Source: Paracoccus aminophilus JCM 7686 (GTDB taxonomy: Bacteria; Pseudomonadota; Alphaproteobacteria; Rhodobacterales; Rhodobacteraceae). From it: a stretch of 64,000 nucleotides of DNA. Made by a program: the position numbers and the translations under genes. This document shows, one piece after another, positions 43,596-51,896 of the stretch (the first letter of the stretch is position 1; every line of letters starts with the position of its first letter). The notes beneath the pieces were generated by a model that was not told where the DNA came from, searched no databases, and was given only the letters and a program-made list of their open reading frames with translations. The stretch covers positions 72,501 to 136,500 of the forward strand of contig NC_022041.1 of the NCBI RefSeq assembly GCF_000444995.1, in the 5' to 3' direction.

Positions 43596-45095
43596 ATGAG
43601 CTTCACCGTCCTGACCGCCGAATTCATGCATGAAAGCAACACCTTCTCGCGCTACCGCACCGATCTGCCGCAGTTTCAGGTCGATGCTTTGCACTACGGC
43701 GAGGCGGCTTTTGCCGCGCGCGGGGCCGCGAATACCGAGCTCGCCGGGTTTCTCGACGTGGCCGGGCCTGCGGGCTGGCGGGTGATCCATGCGATTTCCG
43801 CCCATGCCGTGCCGGGCGGGCAGGTGACGCAGGCGGCTTACGACCATATCGCCGGGGTAATTCTCGACAAGGCCCGCGCCCATCAGGGTCAGCTTGACGG
43901 CGTTCTTTTGGGCCTGCACGGCTCGATGGTGCCCGAGTTCTGTCAGGACGGCGAAGGCCATCTTCTGGGGCTTCTGCGCGAGGTCTTGGGCGACGAAATC
44001 CCGATTGCGGTGACGCTCGATCTGCACGCGATGGTCTCGGAGGAAATGGTCGAGCGCGCGCAGATTTTCGTCTCTTACAAGACTTATCCCCATGTCGATA
44101 TGCGCGAAACCGGCACCCATGCGGCGCGGCTTTTGGACCGCGCGATGAAGGGCGAGATCGCGCCCCGCACCGCGCGCGCCCATGTGCCGATGCTCGATGA
44201 GGCGAATTCCGGGCGCAGCGACATTCCCGAGACCTTTGCGCTTTACCAACGCGCCAGCGCCGCCGAAGCAAGCGGGCTGCTGGCGGTTTCGGTCAATGCG
44301 GCCTTTACCGGCGCGGATGTCGCCTGCGCCGGTCCAACGGTGCTTGCGACCTATGACCGGCGCGACCCGACGCAGCAGGCCGAAGCCGAGGCTCTGGTCG
44401 AGGATCTCGCCGCGCAGATCTGGGATGGGCGGCTGAAAAAGCGCAATGTTTTCATCGAGGTCGATGAGGCCGCTGCCGAGGCTTTAGGCTGGACCGGCGA
44501 AAAGCCCCTCGTCATCGCCGATTATGCCGACAACCCCGGCGCGGGCTCCTATGGCGATTCCACCGCGCTTCTGTCGGGGCTGATGGCGGCGGGCGTCACC
44601 GGCGCGGTGTTCACGCCGATGATCGACCCCGAGGCCGCGGCCGAGTTGCACCGCCACCGCGAAGGCGAGACCGTCACGCTGCATATCGGCGGCAAGGGCG
44701 ATCCGCGCTTTGGTGGCGGGCCGATCGAGGTGACGGGCGTGATTCGTCATCTTTCCGACGGGGCCTATACCGGAGACGGGCCGATTCAGGGCGGGCTTGC
44801 GCATAGTTTCGGGCCGACCGCAGTGCTGGATCTGGGCGGGATCGAGGTGCTGATCGTCTCCGAGGCGCAGCAGATGGTCGATCTGCAGCAGCTCCGTGCC
44901 TTCGGGATCGAGCCGACCCAGCGCCGCGTGCTGGCGCTGAAGTCGATGCAACATTTCCGCGCCGCCTTCGAGCCCATCGCGGGCAAGGTCATCATCTGCG
45001 ACGCGGGCGCTTTGGCGACGCCGCGCGCCGAGCGGCGGCCCTATCTCCGCGCGCCACGCCCGCTCTGGCCGCTCGATCGGGACTTCGAGCGGTAG
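43596..45095 (+). CDS. M81 family metallopeptidase (MlrC-like)
   Basis: A 499-residue MlrC-family protein. Features: N-terminal EFMHESNTFS, GLHGSMVPE, ITLDLHAMVSEEM-type zinc region (TLDLHAMV, then SYKTYPHVDMRETG), and the C-terminal domain ADYADNPGAGSYGDSTALL. MlrC is known from microcystin degradation, where it cleaves a linear tetrapeptide, but most relatives have unknown substrates. As the last gene of the amidohydrolase/peptide importer operon it probably degrades what the importer brings in. It converges on the next gene with a 7 bp gap and no terminator. Confidence 0.88.
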   Translation: MSFTVLTAEFMHESNTFSRYRTDLPQFQVDALHYGEAAFAARGAANTELAGFLDVAGPAGWRVIHAISAHAVPGGQVTQAAYDHIAGVILDKARAHQGQLDGVLLGLHGSMVPEFCQDGEGHLLGLLREVLGDEIPIAVTLDLHAMVSEEMVERAQIFVSYKTYPHVDMRETGTHAARLLDRAMKGEIAPRTARAHVPMLDEANSGRSDIPETFALYQRASAAEASGLLAVSVNAAFTGADVACAGPTVLATYDRRDPTQQAEAEALVEDLAAQIWDGRLKKRNVFIEVDEAAAEALGWTGEKPLVIADYADNPGAGSYGDSTALLSGLMAAGVTGAVFTPMIDPEAAAELHRHREGETVTLHIGGKGDPRFGGGPIEVTGVIRHLSDGAYTGDGPIQGGLAHSFGPTAVLDLGGIEVLIVSEAQQMVDLQQLRAFGIEPTQRRVLALKSMQHFRAAFEPIAGKVIICDAGALATPRAERRPYLRAPRPLWPLDRDFER

Positions 45096-45102
45096 CCAAG
45101 CG

Positions 45103-47547
45103 TCAGGCCTTGATGCGCGCGCCGCTCGGGTCGTAAAGCGGCGTCAGGCTGGCCTCGGCGGCAAAGATCTGGCCCGCGACCTCGATCTGATAGCTTGAAG
45201 CCAGCATCTCGTCGGGGCTCTCGCCCGGCGCGGTGCAGGGCACATAGCCAAGACCAATCGCGCCGCCCAAAGCATGGCCGTAATTGCCCGAACTGAGCTG
45301 GCCGACGATCTTGCCATCGCGCAGGATCGGCTCGTTGTGAAAAAGCAGCGGCTCGGGATCGGTGAGCCGGAACTGCATCAGGCGACGCGCCAGCCCCGCC
45401 TCGCGCTTGCGCAGAACCGCCTCCCGGCCCATGAAATCCGGCTTGGCGGTGCGGACAGCAAAGCCGAGACCGGCCTCGAGCACGTGATCCTCATCGGTGA
45501 TGTCATGGCCGAAATGGCGATAGGCTTTCTCGATCCGGCAACTGTCCATCGCATGGATGCCGCAAAGCTTGAGTTGGGGCGCGGCTTCGATCAGCGTCTC
45601 GAAGACATGGGCGGCCTGATCGGCGCTGACGTAAAGCTCCCAGCCGAGCTCGCCGACATAGGTCACGCGATGGGCGCGGGCGAGGCCCATGCCGATCTCG
45701 ATCTCGCGCGCCCAGCCAAAGGGATGCGCGTCGTTCGAGAAATCATTGGGCGAGACGCGCGACAGAACCTCGCGCGATTTCGGCCCCATCAGCGAAAAGA
45801 CCGCCTCATTCCCGCCCATATCGATGACCGAGACCGCGCTTTCGCCGATATGGCGACGCAGCCACGCCAGATCGCGCTGGAGGGTCGCGGCCGGCACCAC
45901 CAGCAGGAACGAGGTTTCGCCAAGCCGCGTCACGGTCAGATCGCTTTCAATGCCGCCGCGCGCATTCAGCATCTGGCTATAGGTGATCCGGCCCACCGGC
46001 ACGTCCATCTCGCCCGCGCAAAGATGGTTCAGATAGGCCAAAGCATCGCGGCCCTCGACCCGGATTTTCCCGAAAGAGGACATGTCGATCAGGCCGACGC
46101 CCTCGCGCAAGGCCAGATGCTCGGCGCGCTGGTTCTCGAACCAGTTCTGGCGCTTCCAGCTATAGCGGTATTCGCGTTCCTGGCCTTCGTTCGCATACCA
46201 ATTCGCGCGCTCCCAACCGGCGGTTTCGCCAAAGACCGCGCCCTGCGCCTTGACCTGCTCATGGACCGGGCTGCGGCGGATGCCGCGCGCGGTGGCGGGC
46301 TGGCGATAGGGGAAATGGTCGGCGTAAAGCAGGCCCAGAGTCTCGGTCACGCGGTTTTTCAGGTAAAGCCGGTTGCGCTGGAACGGATGGGCGCGGCGGA
46401 TATCGACCTCCCAGAGATCAAAGGGCGGCTCGCCGTCGTTCATCCATTGCGCCAAAGCCATGCCCGCGCCGCCGGACGAGACGATGCCGATCGAGTTATA
46501 GCCCGCCGCGACCCAGTAATTACCGAGCTCGGGGACTTCGCCGAGGTAGTAGCGGTCATCGGGGGTGAAGCTTTCGGGGCCGTTGAAGAAGGTGTGAATC
46601 CCGGCCTCCGCCAAGATCGGCATCCGGGCCACGGCTTTTTCGAGGATCGGCTCGAAATGGTCGAAATCTTCGGGGAGCTGGTCGAAACAGAAATCCTCTG
46701 AGATGCCGTTCATCCCCCAAGGTTTAGCGGTCGGCTCGAAGGCGCCCAACAAGATCTTGCCCGCATCCTCTTTGTAGTAAGCGCATTCGTCGGGCACGCG
46801 CAGCACGGGCAATTGGGCAAGTTCGGGGATGTTTTCGGTGACGATATAGAAATGCTCGCAGGCGTGAAGCGGCAGGGTCACGCCGTTCTGGCCCGCAAGC
46901 TCGCGCCCCCACATGCCGCCGCAGTTCACGACATGATCGGCGGCGATATGGCCCTGCTCGCCGCCCTGCACCCAGTCAACGCCGGTGACGCGACCGTCCT
47001 TGGCGGTCACCGCCTGCACCTTGACGTTCTCGATGATGCGGGCGCCTTTCATGCGCGCACCCTTGGCCATGGCGAGCGCGATATTGCCCGGATCGGCCTG
47101 CCCGTCCAAAGGCAGGTGCACGCCGCCGGTGACGCCCTCGATGTTGAGATGGGGGTAGAGGTTCAGCACCTCGGCTGGCGAAAGCTCGGTCACATCGACG
47201 CCGAAAGCGCGGGCGAGGCTCGCCTGCCGCCACAGCTCTTCGCGGCGCTCACCGCTCAGCGCGACCGAGATCGAGCCGCATTGCCGGAACCCCGTCGCCA
47301 GCCCGGTCTCGGCCTCGAGACGCGTGTAAAGATCGGCCGAATATTTCGCGAGCCGGGTCATGTTCTGGCTGGCGCGCAATTGCCCGATCAGCCCCGCCGC
47401 ATGCCAGGTCGTCCCCGAGGTCAGCTGTTTGCGCTCCAAAAGCACGATATCGGTCCAGCCGAGTTGCGCCAGATGATAGGCGACCGAGCAGCCAGAGATG
47501 CCGCCGCCAATGATGACGACGCGGGCCTTCGAGGGAATATCGGACAT
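45103..47547 (-). CDS. FAD-dependent dimethylglycine/sarcosine dehydrogenase-like enzyme with GcvT domains
   Basis: An 814-residue two-part enzyme. Residues 1-~390 are a DAO-type FAD domain (VVIIGGGISGCSVAYHL; His49 in SGTTWHAAG corresponds to the histidine covalently bound to FAD in dimethylglycine dehydrogenase). Residues ~430-814 are GcvT/aminomethyltransferase domains (GLIDMSSFGKIRVEGRDALAYLN, GELGWELYVSADQ), which hand the methyl carbon to tetrahydrofolate. Start is the ATG giving MSDIPSKA. Divergent from the XRE-cupin gene, with a perfect 27-bp palindrome between. Dimethylglycine, sarcosine or a related methylated amine is the probable substrate. Confidence 0.88.
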   Translation of the reverse strand: MSDIPSKARVVIIGGGISGCSVAYHLAQLGWTDIVLLERKQLTSGTTWHAAGLIGQLRASQNMTRLAKYSADLYTRLEAETGLATGFRQCGSISVALSGERREELWRQASLARAFGVDVTELSPAEVLNLYPHLNIEGVTGGVHLPLDGQADPGNIALAMAKGARMKGARIIENVKVQAVTAKDGRVTGVDWVQGGEQGHIAADHVVNCGGMWGRELAGQNGVTLPLHACEHFYIVTENIPELAQLPVLRVPDECAYYKEDAGKILLGAFEPTAKPWGMNGISEDFCFDQLPEDFDHFEPILEKAVARMPILAEAGIHTFFNGPESFTPDDRYYLGEVPELGNYWVAAGYNSIGIVSSGGAGMALAQWMNDGEPPFDLWEVDIRRAHPFQRNRLYLKNRVTETLGLLYADHFPYRQPATARGIRRSPVHEQVKAQGAVFGETAGWERANWYANEGQEREYRYSWKRQNWFENQRAEHLALREGVGLIDMSSFGKIRVEGRDALAYLNHLCAGEMDVPVGRITYSQMLNARGGIESDLTVTRLGETSFLLVVPAATLQRDLAWLRRHIGESAVSVIDMGGNEAVFSLMGPKSREVLSRVSPNDFSNDAHPFGWAREIEIGMGLARAHRVTYVGELGWELYVSADQAAHVFETLIEAAPQLKLCGIHAMDSCRIEKAYRHFGHDITDEDHVLEAGLGFAVRTAKPDFMGREAVLRKREAGLARRLMQFRLTDPEPLLFHNEPILRDGKIVGQLSSGNYGHALGGAIGLGYVPCTAPGESPDEMLASSYQIEVAGQIFAAEASLTPLYDPSGARIKA

Positions 47548-47600
47548 ATGCGTTCCAGAGATGAGGCGGGGGAAGATTGCCCTCAGCCTGCCGTGCCTCA

Positions 47601-47627
47601 AATGAAATTTCAATCAGAAATTTCATT
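47601..47627. promoter_or_regulatory. Perfect 11-5-11 palindrome, probable operator of the XRE-cupin regulator
   Basis: Arms aatgaaatttc and gaaatttcatt around aatca, without a mismatch. It lies 54 bp upstream of the demethylase start and 111 bp upstream of the divergent regulator gene, which fits autoregulation plus control of the enzyme. Its outer parts recur, with the same spacing, at 51798-51822. Confidence 0.75.
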
Positions 47628-47737
47628 ATTAAGGAAGGATTGTCGCGCCCTTCAGGATTTTGCGTTTCCAACCGCGATCCGGCATGACAATCTGACCACG
47701 GCGCCCCGGCGTCAGGACGGCGGCAGACGGGGGCCAG

Positions 47738-48292
47738 ATGAGCAAACAGATCGGCGACGACATTCGCGCTTTGCGCCGCGGTCGGGGCATCACGCTGAAA
47801 GAGCTGGCCGGAGCGGTCGGGCGCTCGCTGGGGTGGCTGAGCCAGATCGAGCGCGGCCAGACGGCGCCTTCGGTTCGTGATCTGGGCGCGATTGCCGATT
47901 TCTTTGGCATCAATATCAGCTTCTTCTTCCGCTCTGCCAGCCGCGCCGAGGAAGAGCAGGGGCTGATCCTGCGCGCGGCGGATCGCATGGCGATCGGCTC
48001 GCATGAAAGCGGGCTGACCGAAGAGCTGCTCTCGCCCTCGCTCAGCGGCTCGTTCGAGATGATCAAATCGGTCTTCGCGCCGCATTCGACCAGCGGCGGC
48101 GAGGTCAAGGCGCGCGAAAAGGAAGATGGCGGGATTCTGGTCTCGGGGCGGCTGTCGCTTCGGATCGGCGAGCTGTCTGTCGATCTGGAGCCGGGCGACA
48201 GTTTCCAGTTCATCAACCGCGCCTATTCATGGGAAAACCACGGCGAAGAGCCCGCCGTGGTGATCTGGGTCGTGTCGCCGCCGGTCTATTGA
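47738..48292 (+). CDS. XRE-cupin transcriptional regulator
   Basis: A 184-residue regulator. Residues 5-65 are an XRE helix-turn-helix (IRALRRGRGITLKELAGAVGRSLGWLSQIERGQTAPSVRDLGAIA). Residues ~110-180 are a cupin ligand-binding domain (GGILVSGRLSLRIGELSVDLEPGDSFQF). Family members respond to small metabolites such as amines or amino acids. It is divergent from the demethylase gene and convergent with the glycine-betaine importer operon, so it probably controls methylated-amine catabolism. The palindrome at 47601-47627 is its likely site. Confidence 0.9.
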   Translation: MSKQIGDDIRALRRGRGITLKELAGAVGRSLGWLSQIERGQTAPSVRDLGAIADFFGINISFFFRSASRAEEEQGLILRAADRMAIGSHESGLTEELLSPSLSGSFEMIKSVFAPHSTSGGEVKAREKEDGGILVSGRLSLRIGELSVDLEPGDSFQFINRAYSWENHGEEPAVVIWVVSPPVY

Positions 48293-48307
48293 ACCAGCCG
48301 CGCGGGT

Positions 48308-49345
48308 CTATTCTGCAACCATCGCCTCAAGCGTGCGGCGCATCGACAGGACGCCCAGCCGGGTGCCGTCGCTGGTGACCACGGTGACATGCTCGGCGCC
48401 GATCCGGGTGAAATGGCGCGCGGCATCTTCCAGCGTCTCGCCCTCGTGGATGGTGAGATCCGGCCAGCCCGAGGGATCGCCGATCGCTTCGGCCAAGGCG
48501 CGCGCCTGAATGACCTTGGCGCGGTTGACCTCCTTGACGAAGCTTTCGACATATTCATCGGCGGGGCGCAGGACGATGTCCTGACTGGTGCCCTGCTGGA
48601 TCAGGTTGCCGTCGCGCAGGATTGCGATCTGGTCGCCCAGACGCAGCGCCTCGTCGAGATCGTGGGTGATGAAGACGATGGTCTTGCGGATCTCTTTTTG
48701 CAGATCGAGCAGCACCGTCTGCATATCGACCCGGATCAGCGGATCGAGCGCCGAATAAGCCTCGTCCATCAGCAGGATCGGCGCATCGTTCGAGAGCGCG
48801 CGCGCCAGACCGACCCGCTGTTGCATCCCGCCCGAAAGCTGGCTCGGGTAATGGTTCTCATAGCCCTTCAGCCCGACACGCTCGATCCAGCGCATCGCGG
48901 TGTCTTCGCGCGTCTTCTTGTCGACGCCCTGCACCTCAAGGCCATAGACCGTGTTGCCCAGAACCGTGCGATGCGGCAGCAGCGCAAATTTCTGGAAGAC
49001 CATCGCGGTTTGCAGGCGGCGGAACTGACGAAGCTCTTCGCGGTTCATCTTCACGACATCGACGCCATCGACCAGCACCTCGCCCGCAGTGGGGTCGATC
49101 AAGCGGTTGATGTGGCGGATCAGGGTCGATTTCCCCGAGCCCGACAGCCCCATCACCACCTGGATCGAGCCCGCCGGGATCGAGAGGTTGATGTTGTTCA
49201 GGCCCAGAACATGACCGAATTCGCGGTTGAGCTCGGCTTTGCCCAGACCATTGCGGACCTTGTCGACCATGGCCTCGGCGCGCGAGCCGAAGATCTTGTA
49301 GAGGTTCTTGATCTCGATGGATGCGCCGGTTTTGTCCTCAGTCAT
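48308..49345 (-). CDS. Glycine-betaine-type ABC transporter ATP-binding protein with CBS domain
   Basis: A 345-residue ProV/ChoV-type ATPase. Walker A GLSGSGKSTLIRH, signature LSGGMQQRVGLARALS, Walker B ILLMDEAYSALDPL, H-loop THDLDEA, and C-terminal CBS-like region (VTVVTSDGTRLGVLSMRRTLEAMV). The second CBS repeat seems shortened. Overlaps the permease gene by 8 bp. Third gene of the importer operon. Confidence 0.92.
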   Translation of the reverse strand: MTEDKTGASIEIKNLYKIFGSRAEAMVDKVRNGLGKAELNREFGHVLGLNNINLSIPAGSIQVVMGLSGSGKSTLIRHINRLIDPTAGEVLVDGVDVVKMNREELRQFRRLQTAMVFQKFALLPHRTVLGNTVYGLEVQGVDKKTREDTAMRWIERVGLKGYENHYPSQLSGGMQQRVGLARALSNDAPILLMDEAYSALDPLIRVDMQTVLLDLQKEIRKTIVFITHDLDEALRLGDQIAILRDGNLIQQGTSQDIVLRPADEYVESFVKEVNRAKVIQARALAEAIGDPSGWPDLTIHEGETLEDAARHFTRIGAEHVTVVTSDGTRLGVLSMRRTLEAMVAE

Positions 49346-50225
49346 TGGCGAGCTCCATGTGTTTTTGCAGGCGACGGCCAAAGGCCTGGCTGGCGCGGTC
49401 GAAGATGATCGCAATGCCGACGATGGCGAAACCGTTGAAGAGGCCGAGCGTGAAATACTGGTTCGAAATCGCTTTCAGCACCGGTTGGCCCAGACCCTGA
49501 ACGCCGATCATCGAGGCAATGACGACCATCGACAGCGCCATCATGATGGTCTGGTTGATCCCCGCCATGATCGTCGGCAGCGCCAGCGGCAGCTGCACGT
49601 TCTTGAGCTTTTGCCAGCTCGACGAGCCAAAAGCATCAGCGGCCTCAAGCACGTCGCGGTCCACCAGTCGGATGCCGAGATTGGTCAGGCGGATCATCGG
49701 CGGCACGGCGTAGATGACCACGGCGATCAGGCCGGGCACGCGGCCGATGCCCAGAAGCATGACCACCGGGATCAGGTAAACGAAGCTCGGCATGGTCTGC
49801 ATGACGTCGAGGATCGGGTTGATGATCGCCTGCACACGGCGCGAGCGCGCCATCATGATCCCGATCGGCAGGCCGACGGCGATGGCGATCAGCGTCGAGA
49901 CAAGGATCATCGACACGGTCTTCATCGTATCGTCCCACATGCCGAAGGCACCGATCAGCGCCAGCGTGATCCCGGCAAGTGCCACGATCTTCCAGTTCCG
50001 GCTGGCGAACCAGACGATGGCCACAATCGCAAGCAGCACGATGAACCATGGCGTCTGGGTCAAAAGACGCTCCGACCAGATCATCAGCGTTTGCAGAGGA
50101 GAGAAGAAGGCCTCGATCGAATCGCCATAGGCGCGGGTAAATTCGCGAAATCCGTCGTCGATCGATTTCTTCAGCACGCGCAGCGTATCGTCGCTGATCG
50201 CGGGAAACTTAGACAGCCAATCCAT
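49338..50225 (-). CDS. Glycine-betaine-type ABC transporter permease
   Basis: A 295-residue permease of the ProW/ChoW type with six helices; N-terminal region (KSIDDGFREFTRAYGDSIEAFFSPLQ) precedes the first helix. The EAA loop ADAFGSSSWQKLKNVQLPLALPTIMAG and end GIAIIFDRASQAFG are present. 91 bp separate it from the binding protein gene. Confidence 0.92.
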   Translation of the reverse strand: MDWLSKFPAISDDTLRVLKKSIDDGFREFTRAYGDSIEAFFSPLQTLMIWSERLLTQTPWFIVLLAIVAIVWFASRNWKIVALAGITLALIGAFGMWDDTMKTVSMILVSTLIAIAVGLPIGIMMARSRRVQAIINPILDVMQTMPSFVYLIPVVMLLGIGRVPGLIAVVIYAVPPMIRLTNLGIRLVDRDVLEAADAFGSSSWQKLKNVQLPLALPTIMAGINQTIMMALSMVVIASMIGVQGLGQPVLKAISNQYFTLGLFNGFAIVGIAIIFDRASQAFGRRLQKHMELAND

Positions 50226-50316
50226 GCGTCCGCCTTATCTGGAAGGGTTGCTCTTGCGTAGCGGTGGGCAGGCGGCGCGCCCCGGGAGGAGGAGGCCGCC
50301 TGCGTCTCGGGTCAGA

Positions 50317-51318
50317 TCAAAGCGCGGCTTTGATCTTGTCGGCAGCCTCGGGCGAAACCCAGGGCGTCCAGAGATCGGGGTTTTCCTTGAGGAAATGCTT
50401 GGCGCCATCCTCGCCAGTGGCCTGGTTGTCGGACATCCAGGCCATCAGGCCGTTGACCGTCTTGTTCGACCAGCTGCGCTTGGAGAGATAATCCTTCACA
50501 TCCGCCGGGGCACGCTCGGCAAAGGGCGTGGTGATGATCGTCGCGACCTTGTCGATCGGCCAGGCGTTCGGCTTCGGATCGGGGCAATCGGCGACCGAGG
50601 TGCAGCGCGCCCATTCCGCGCCGTCATAGGGCACGCCGAAGTCGAGCATGACCATCTCGTATTTGCCCAGAAGCGCGGTCGGCGCCCAATAATAGCCGAT
50701 CCAGCCCTGCTTGCGCTCATAGGCGCGGGCGAGCGAGCCATCGAGACCAGCCGCCGAGCCGGTATCGACGAGGTTGAAGTTATGGCCCTTGCCGTCATAG
50801 GCGGTGAAGAGCTGGGTCGAGATCAGCGTGCCACCCCAGCCCTGCGGACCGTTGAAAACTGCACCTTGCGAGGGGTTTTCCGGATCGGGGAACAGCTCGG
50901 GATGTTTCAGCGCATCGGCGATCGTCTTGATATCGGGATGGGCGTCGACCAGATATTTGGGCACCCACCAGCCTTGCTGGCCGCCGTCCTGAAGCGCATC
51001 TCCGAGGATCTGGATCTTGCCCTCTTTGGTGCCGTTCGCGATGACTTCGGGGACCAGACCGGTCCAGCCTTCGGGCGCAAGGTCAGGCTGACCCTTTTCC
51101 ACCATCGAGGTGAGCGAGGGCACGGTATCGCCGACAATGACTTCGGCGTTGCAGCCATAGCCCTTGTTGAGGATGAACTGATCGAGGTTGGCCAGCACCT
51201 CGGCGCTTTGCCAGGTCATGCTGACGATACTGACATTGCCGCAGCTCTCGGCGGCAAAAGCGGCCGGGGCCATGGCAGCGAAGCCAAGGACGCAGCTGGT
51301 CGCGAGTAATTTCTTCAT
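50317..51318 (-). CDS. Glycine-betaine-type ABC substrate-binding protein
   Basis: A 333-residue OpuAC-type protein with signal peptide (LATSCVLGFAAMAPAAFA). Seen: MTWQSAEVLANLDQFILNKGYG, DGGQQGWWVPKYLVD, YYWAPTALLGKYEMV and MAWMSDNQATGEDGAKHFLKEN, with four cysteines shared with the orphan paralogue at 19623-20621. The aromatic residues expected to cage a quaternary ammonium group are plentiful. First gene of the importer operon; divergent from the second demethylase. Confidence 0.92.
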   Translation of the reverse strand: MKKLLATSCVLGFAAMAPAAFAAESCGNVSIVSMTWQSAEVLANLDQFILNKGYGCNAEVIVGDTVPSLTSMVEKGQPDLAPEGWTGLVPEVIANGTKEGKIQILGDALQDGGQQGWWVPKYLVDAHPDIKTIADALKHPELFPDPENPSQGAVFNGPQGWGGTLISTQLFTAYDGKGHNFNLVDTGSAAGLDGSLARAYERKQGWIGYYWAPTALLGKYEMVMLDFGVPYDGAEWARCTSVADCPDPKPNAWPIDKVATIITTPFAERAPADVKDYLSKRSWSNKTVNGLMAWMSDNQATGEDGAKHFLKENPDLWTPWVSPEAADKIKAAL

Positions 51319-51726
51319 CTTTCCTCCCTGTTTTGTTCGGCGGTGCCACAGCTCCTCTGCGACCGCCTTTGTGCTTTTTGCGGGGCGCGCTTGCCCAGAA
51401 TGCTATTTTCCTCGCCGGACCATCCCATCGGCCGAGCCCATGCCCCGAGCATGACAGCCCGTGCCGAGATCGCCAGATAAAACTGCAGAAATGATGCCAC
51501 GAATACGCCGAGCCGCTCCGGTTGACCGGTTTTTCGGCAGGCCGCCCCGACCCTGCTGGGCGGGCGAGCTGGCAGGGTGCGGCTGGCTCATCATGTCATC
51601 CGGTTGCTTGCCCCAAAAGGGCGGCGAGTTGATAACAGTTATTTCACCACCCATATGGCGTCGGAAAAAGGTCTGGAACGACCTCTCAGAAGCGAAAAGC
51701 GGCGTCTGTTCAGACCCGACGAGGAG

Positions 51727-51744
51727 CCTGACAGAGCTGTCAGG
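51727..51744. promoter_or_regulatory. Perfect dyad upstream of the second demethylase, possible operator
   Basis: Arms cctgaca and tgtcagg around gagc, 153 bp before the demethylase start. The core resembles the dyad at 14380-14398 but its centre is one base longer. Confidence 0.45.
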
Positions 51745-51797
51745 TTTCCACGACGAATTGTTCACAGCAAGATAATAGTCGCACATAAATTCTAAAA

Positions 51798-51822
51798 AAT
51801 GAAGAAATCATTTGAAATTTCA
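51798..51822. promoter_or_regulatory. Second site related to the XRE-cupin palindrome
   Basis: Aatgaa at the left end and gaaatttca at the right end are identical to positions 1-6 and 17-25 of the palindrome at 47601-47627, with exactly the same spacing; 17 of 25 positions agree. The site ends 74 bp before the start codon of the second demethylase-like gene. Shared regulation is likely. Confidence 0.5.
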
Positions 51823-51896
51823 CGACGGCCAGATAGCTTTCGAAGCGATCTCACCCTTTTGGATGGGGTCCAATCCGGCCTGGAAGGGGAGTGAAT

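Larger units (their letters stand above)
51319..51896. other. Divergent intergenic region between binding protein and second demethylase genes
   Basis: About 580 bases without a credible gene; short frames on both strands show no family features. The right half is AT-rich and holds control-site candidates: ataac-a-gttat (51632-51642), a perfect dyad at 51727-51744, and a partial copy of the XRE-cupin palindrome at 51798-51822. Promoters for both operons must lie here, but no clear -35/-10 pair was fixed. Confidence 0.6.

Noticed and set aside
51403..51786. 127-codon minus-strand frame and an overlapping plus-strand frame
   Set aside because: No family features, overlapping each other in a promoter region.
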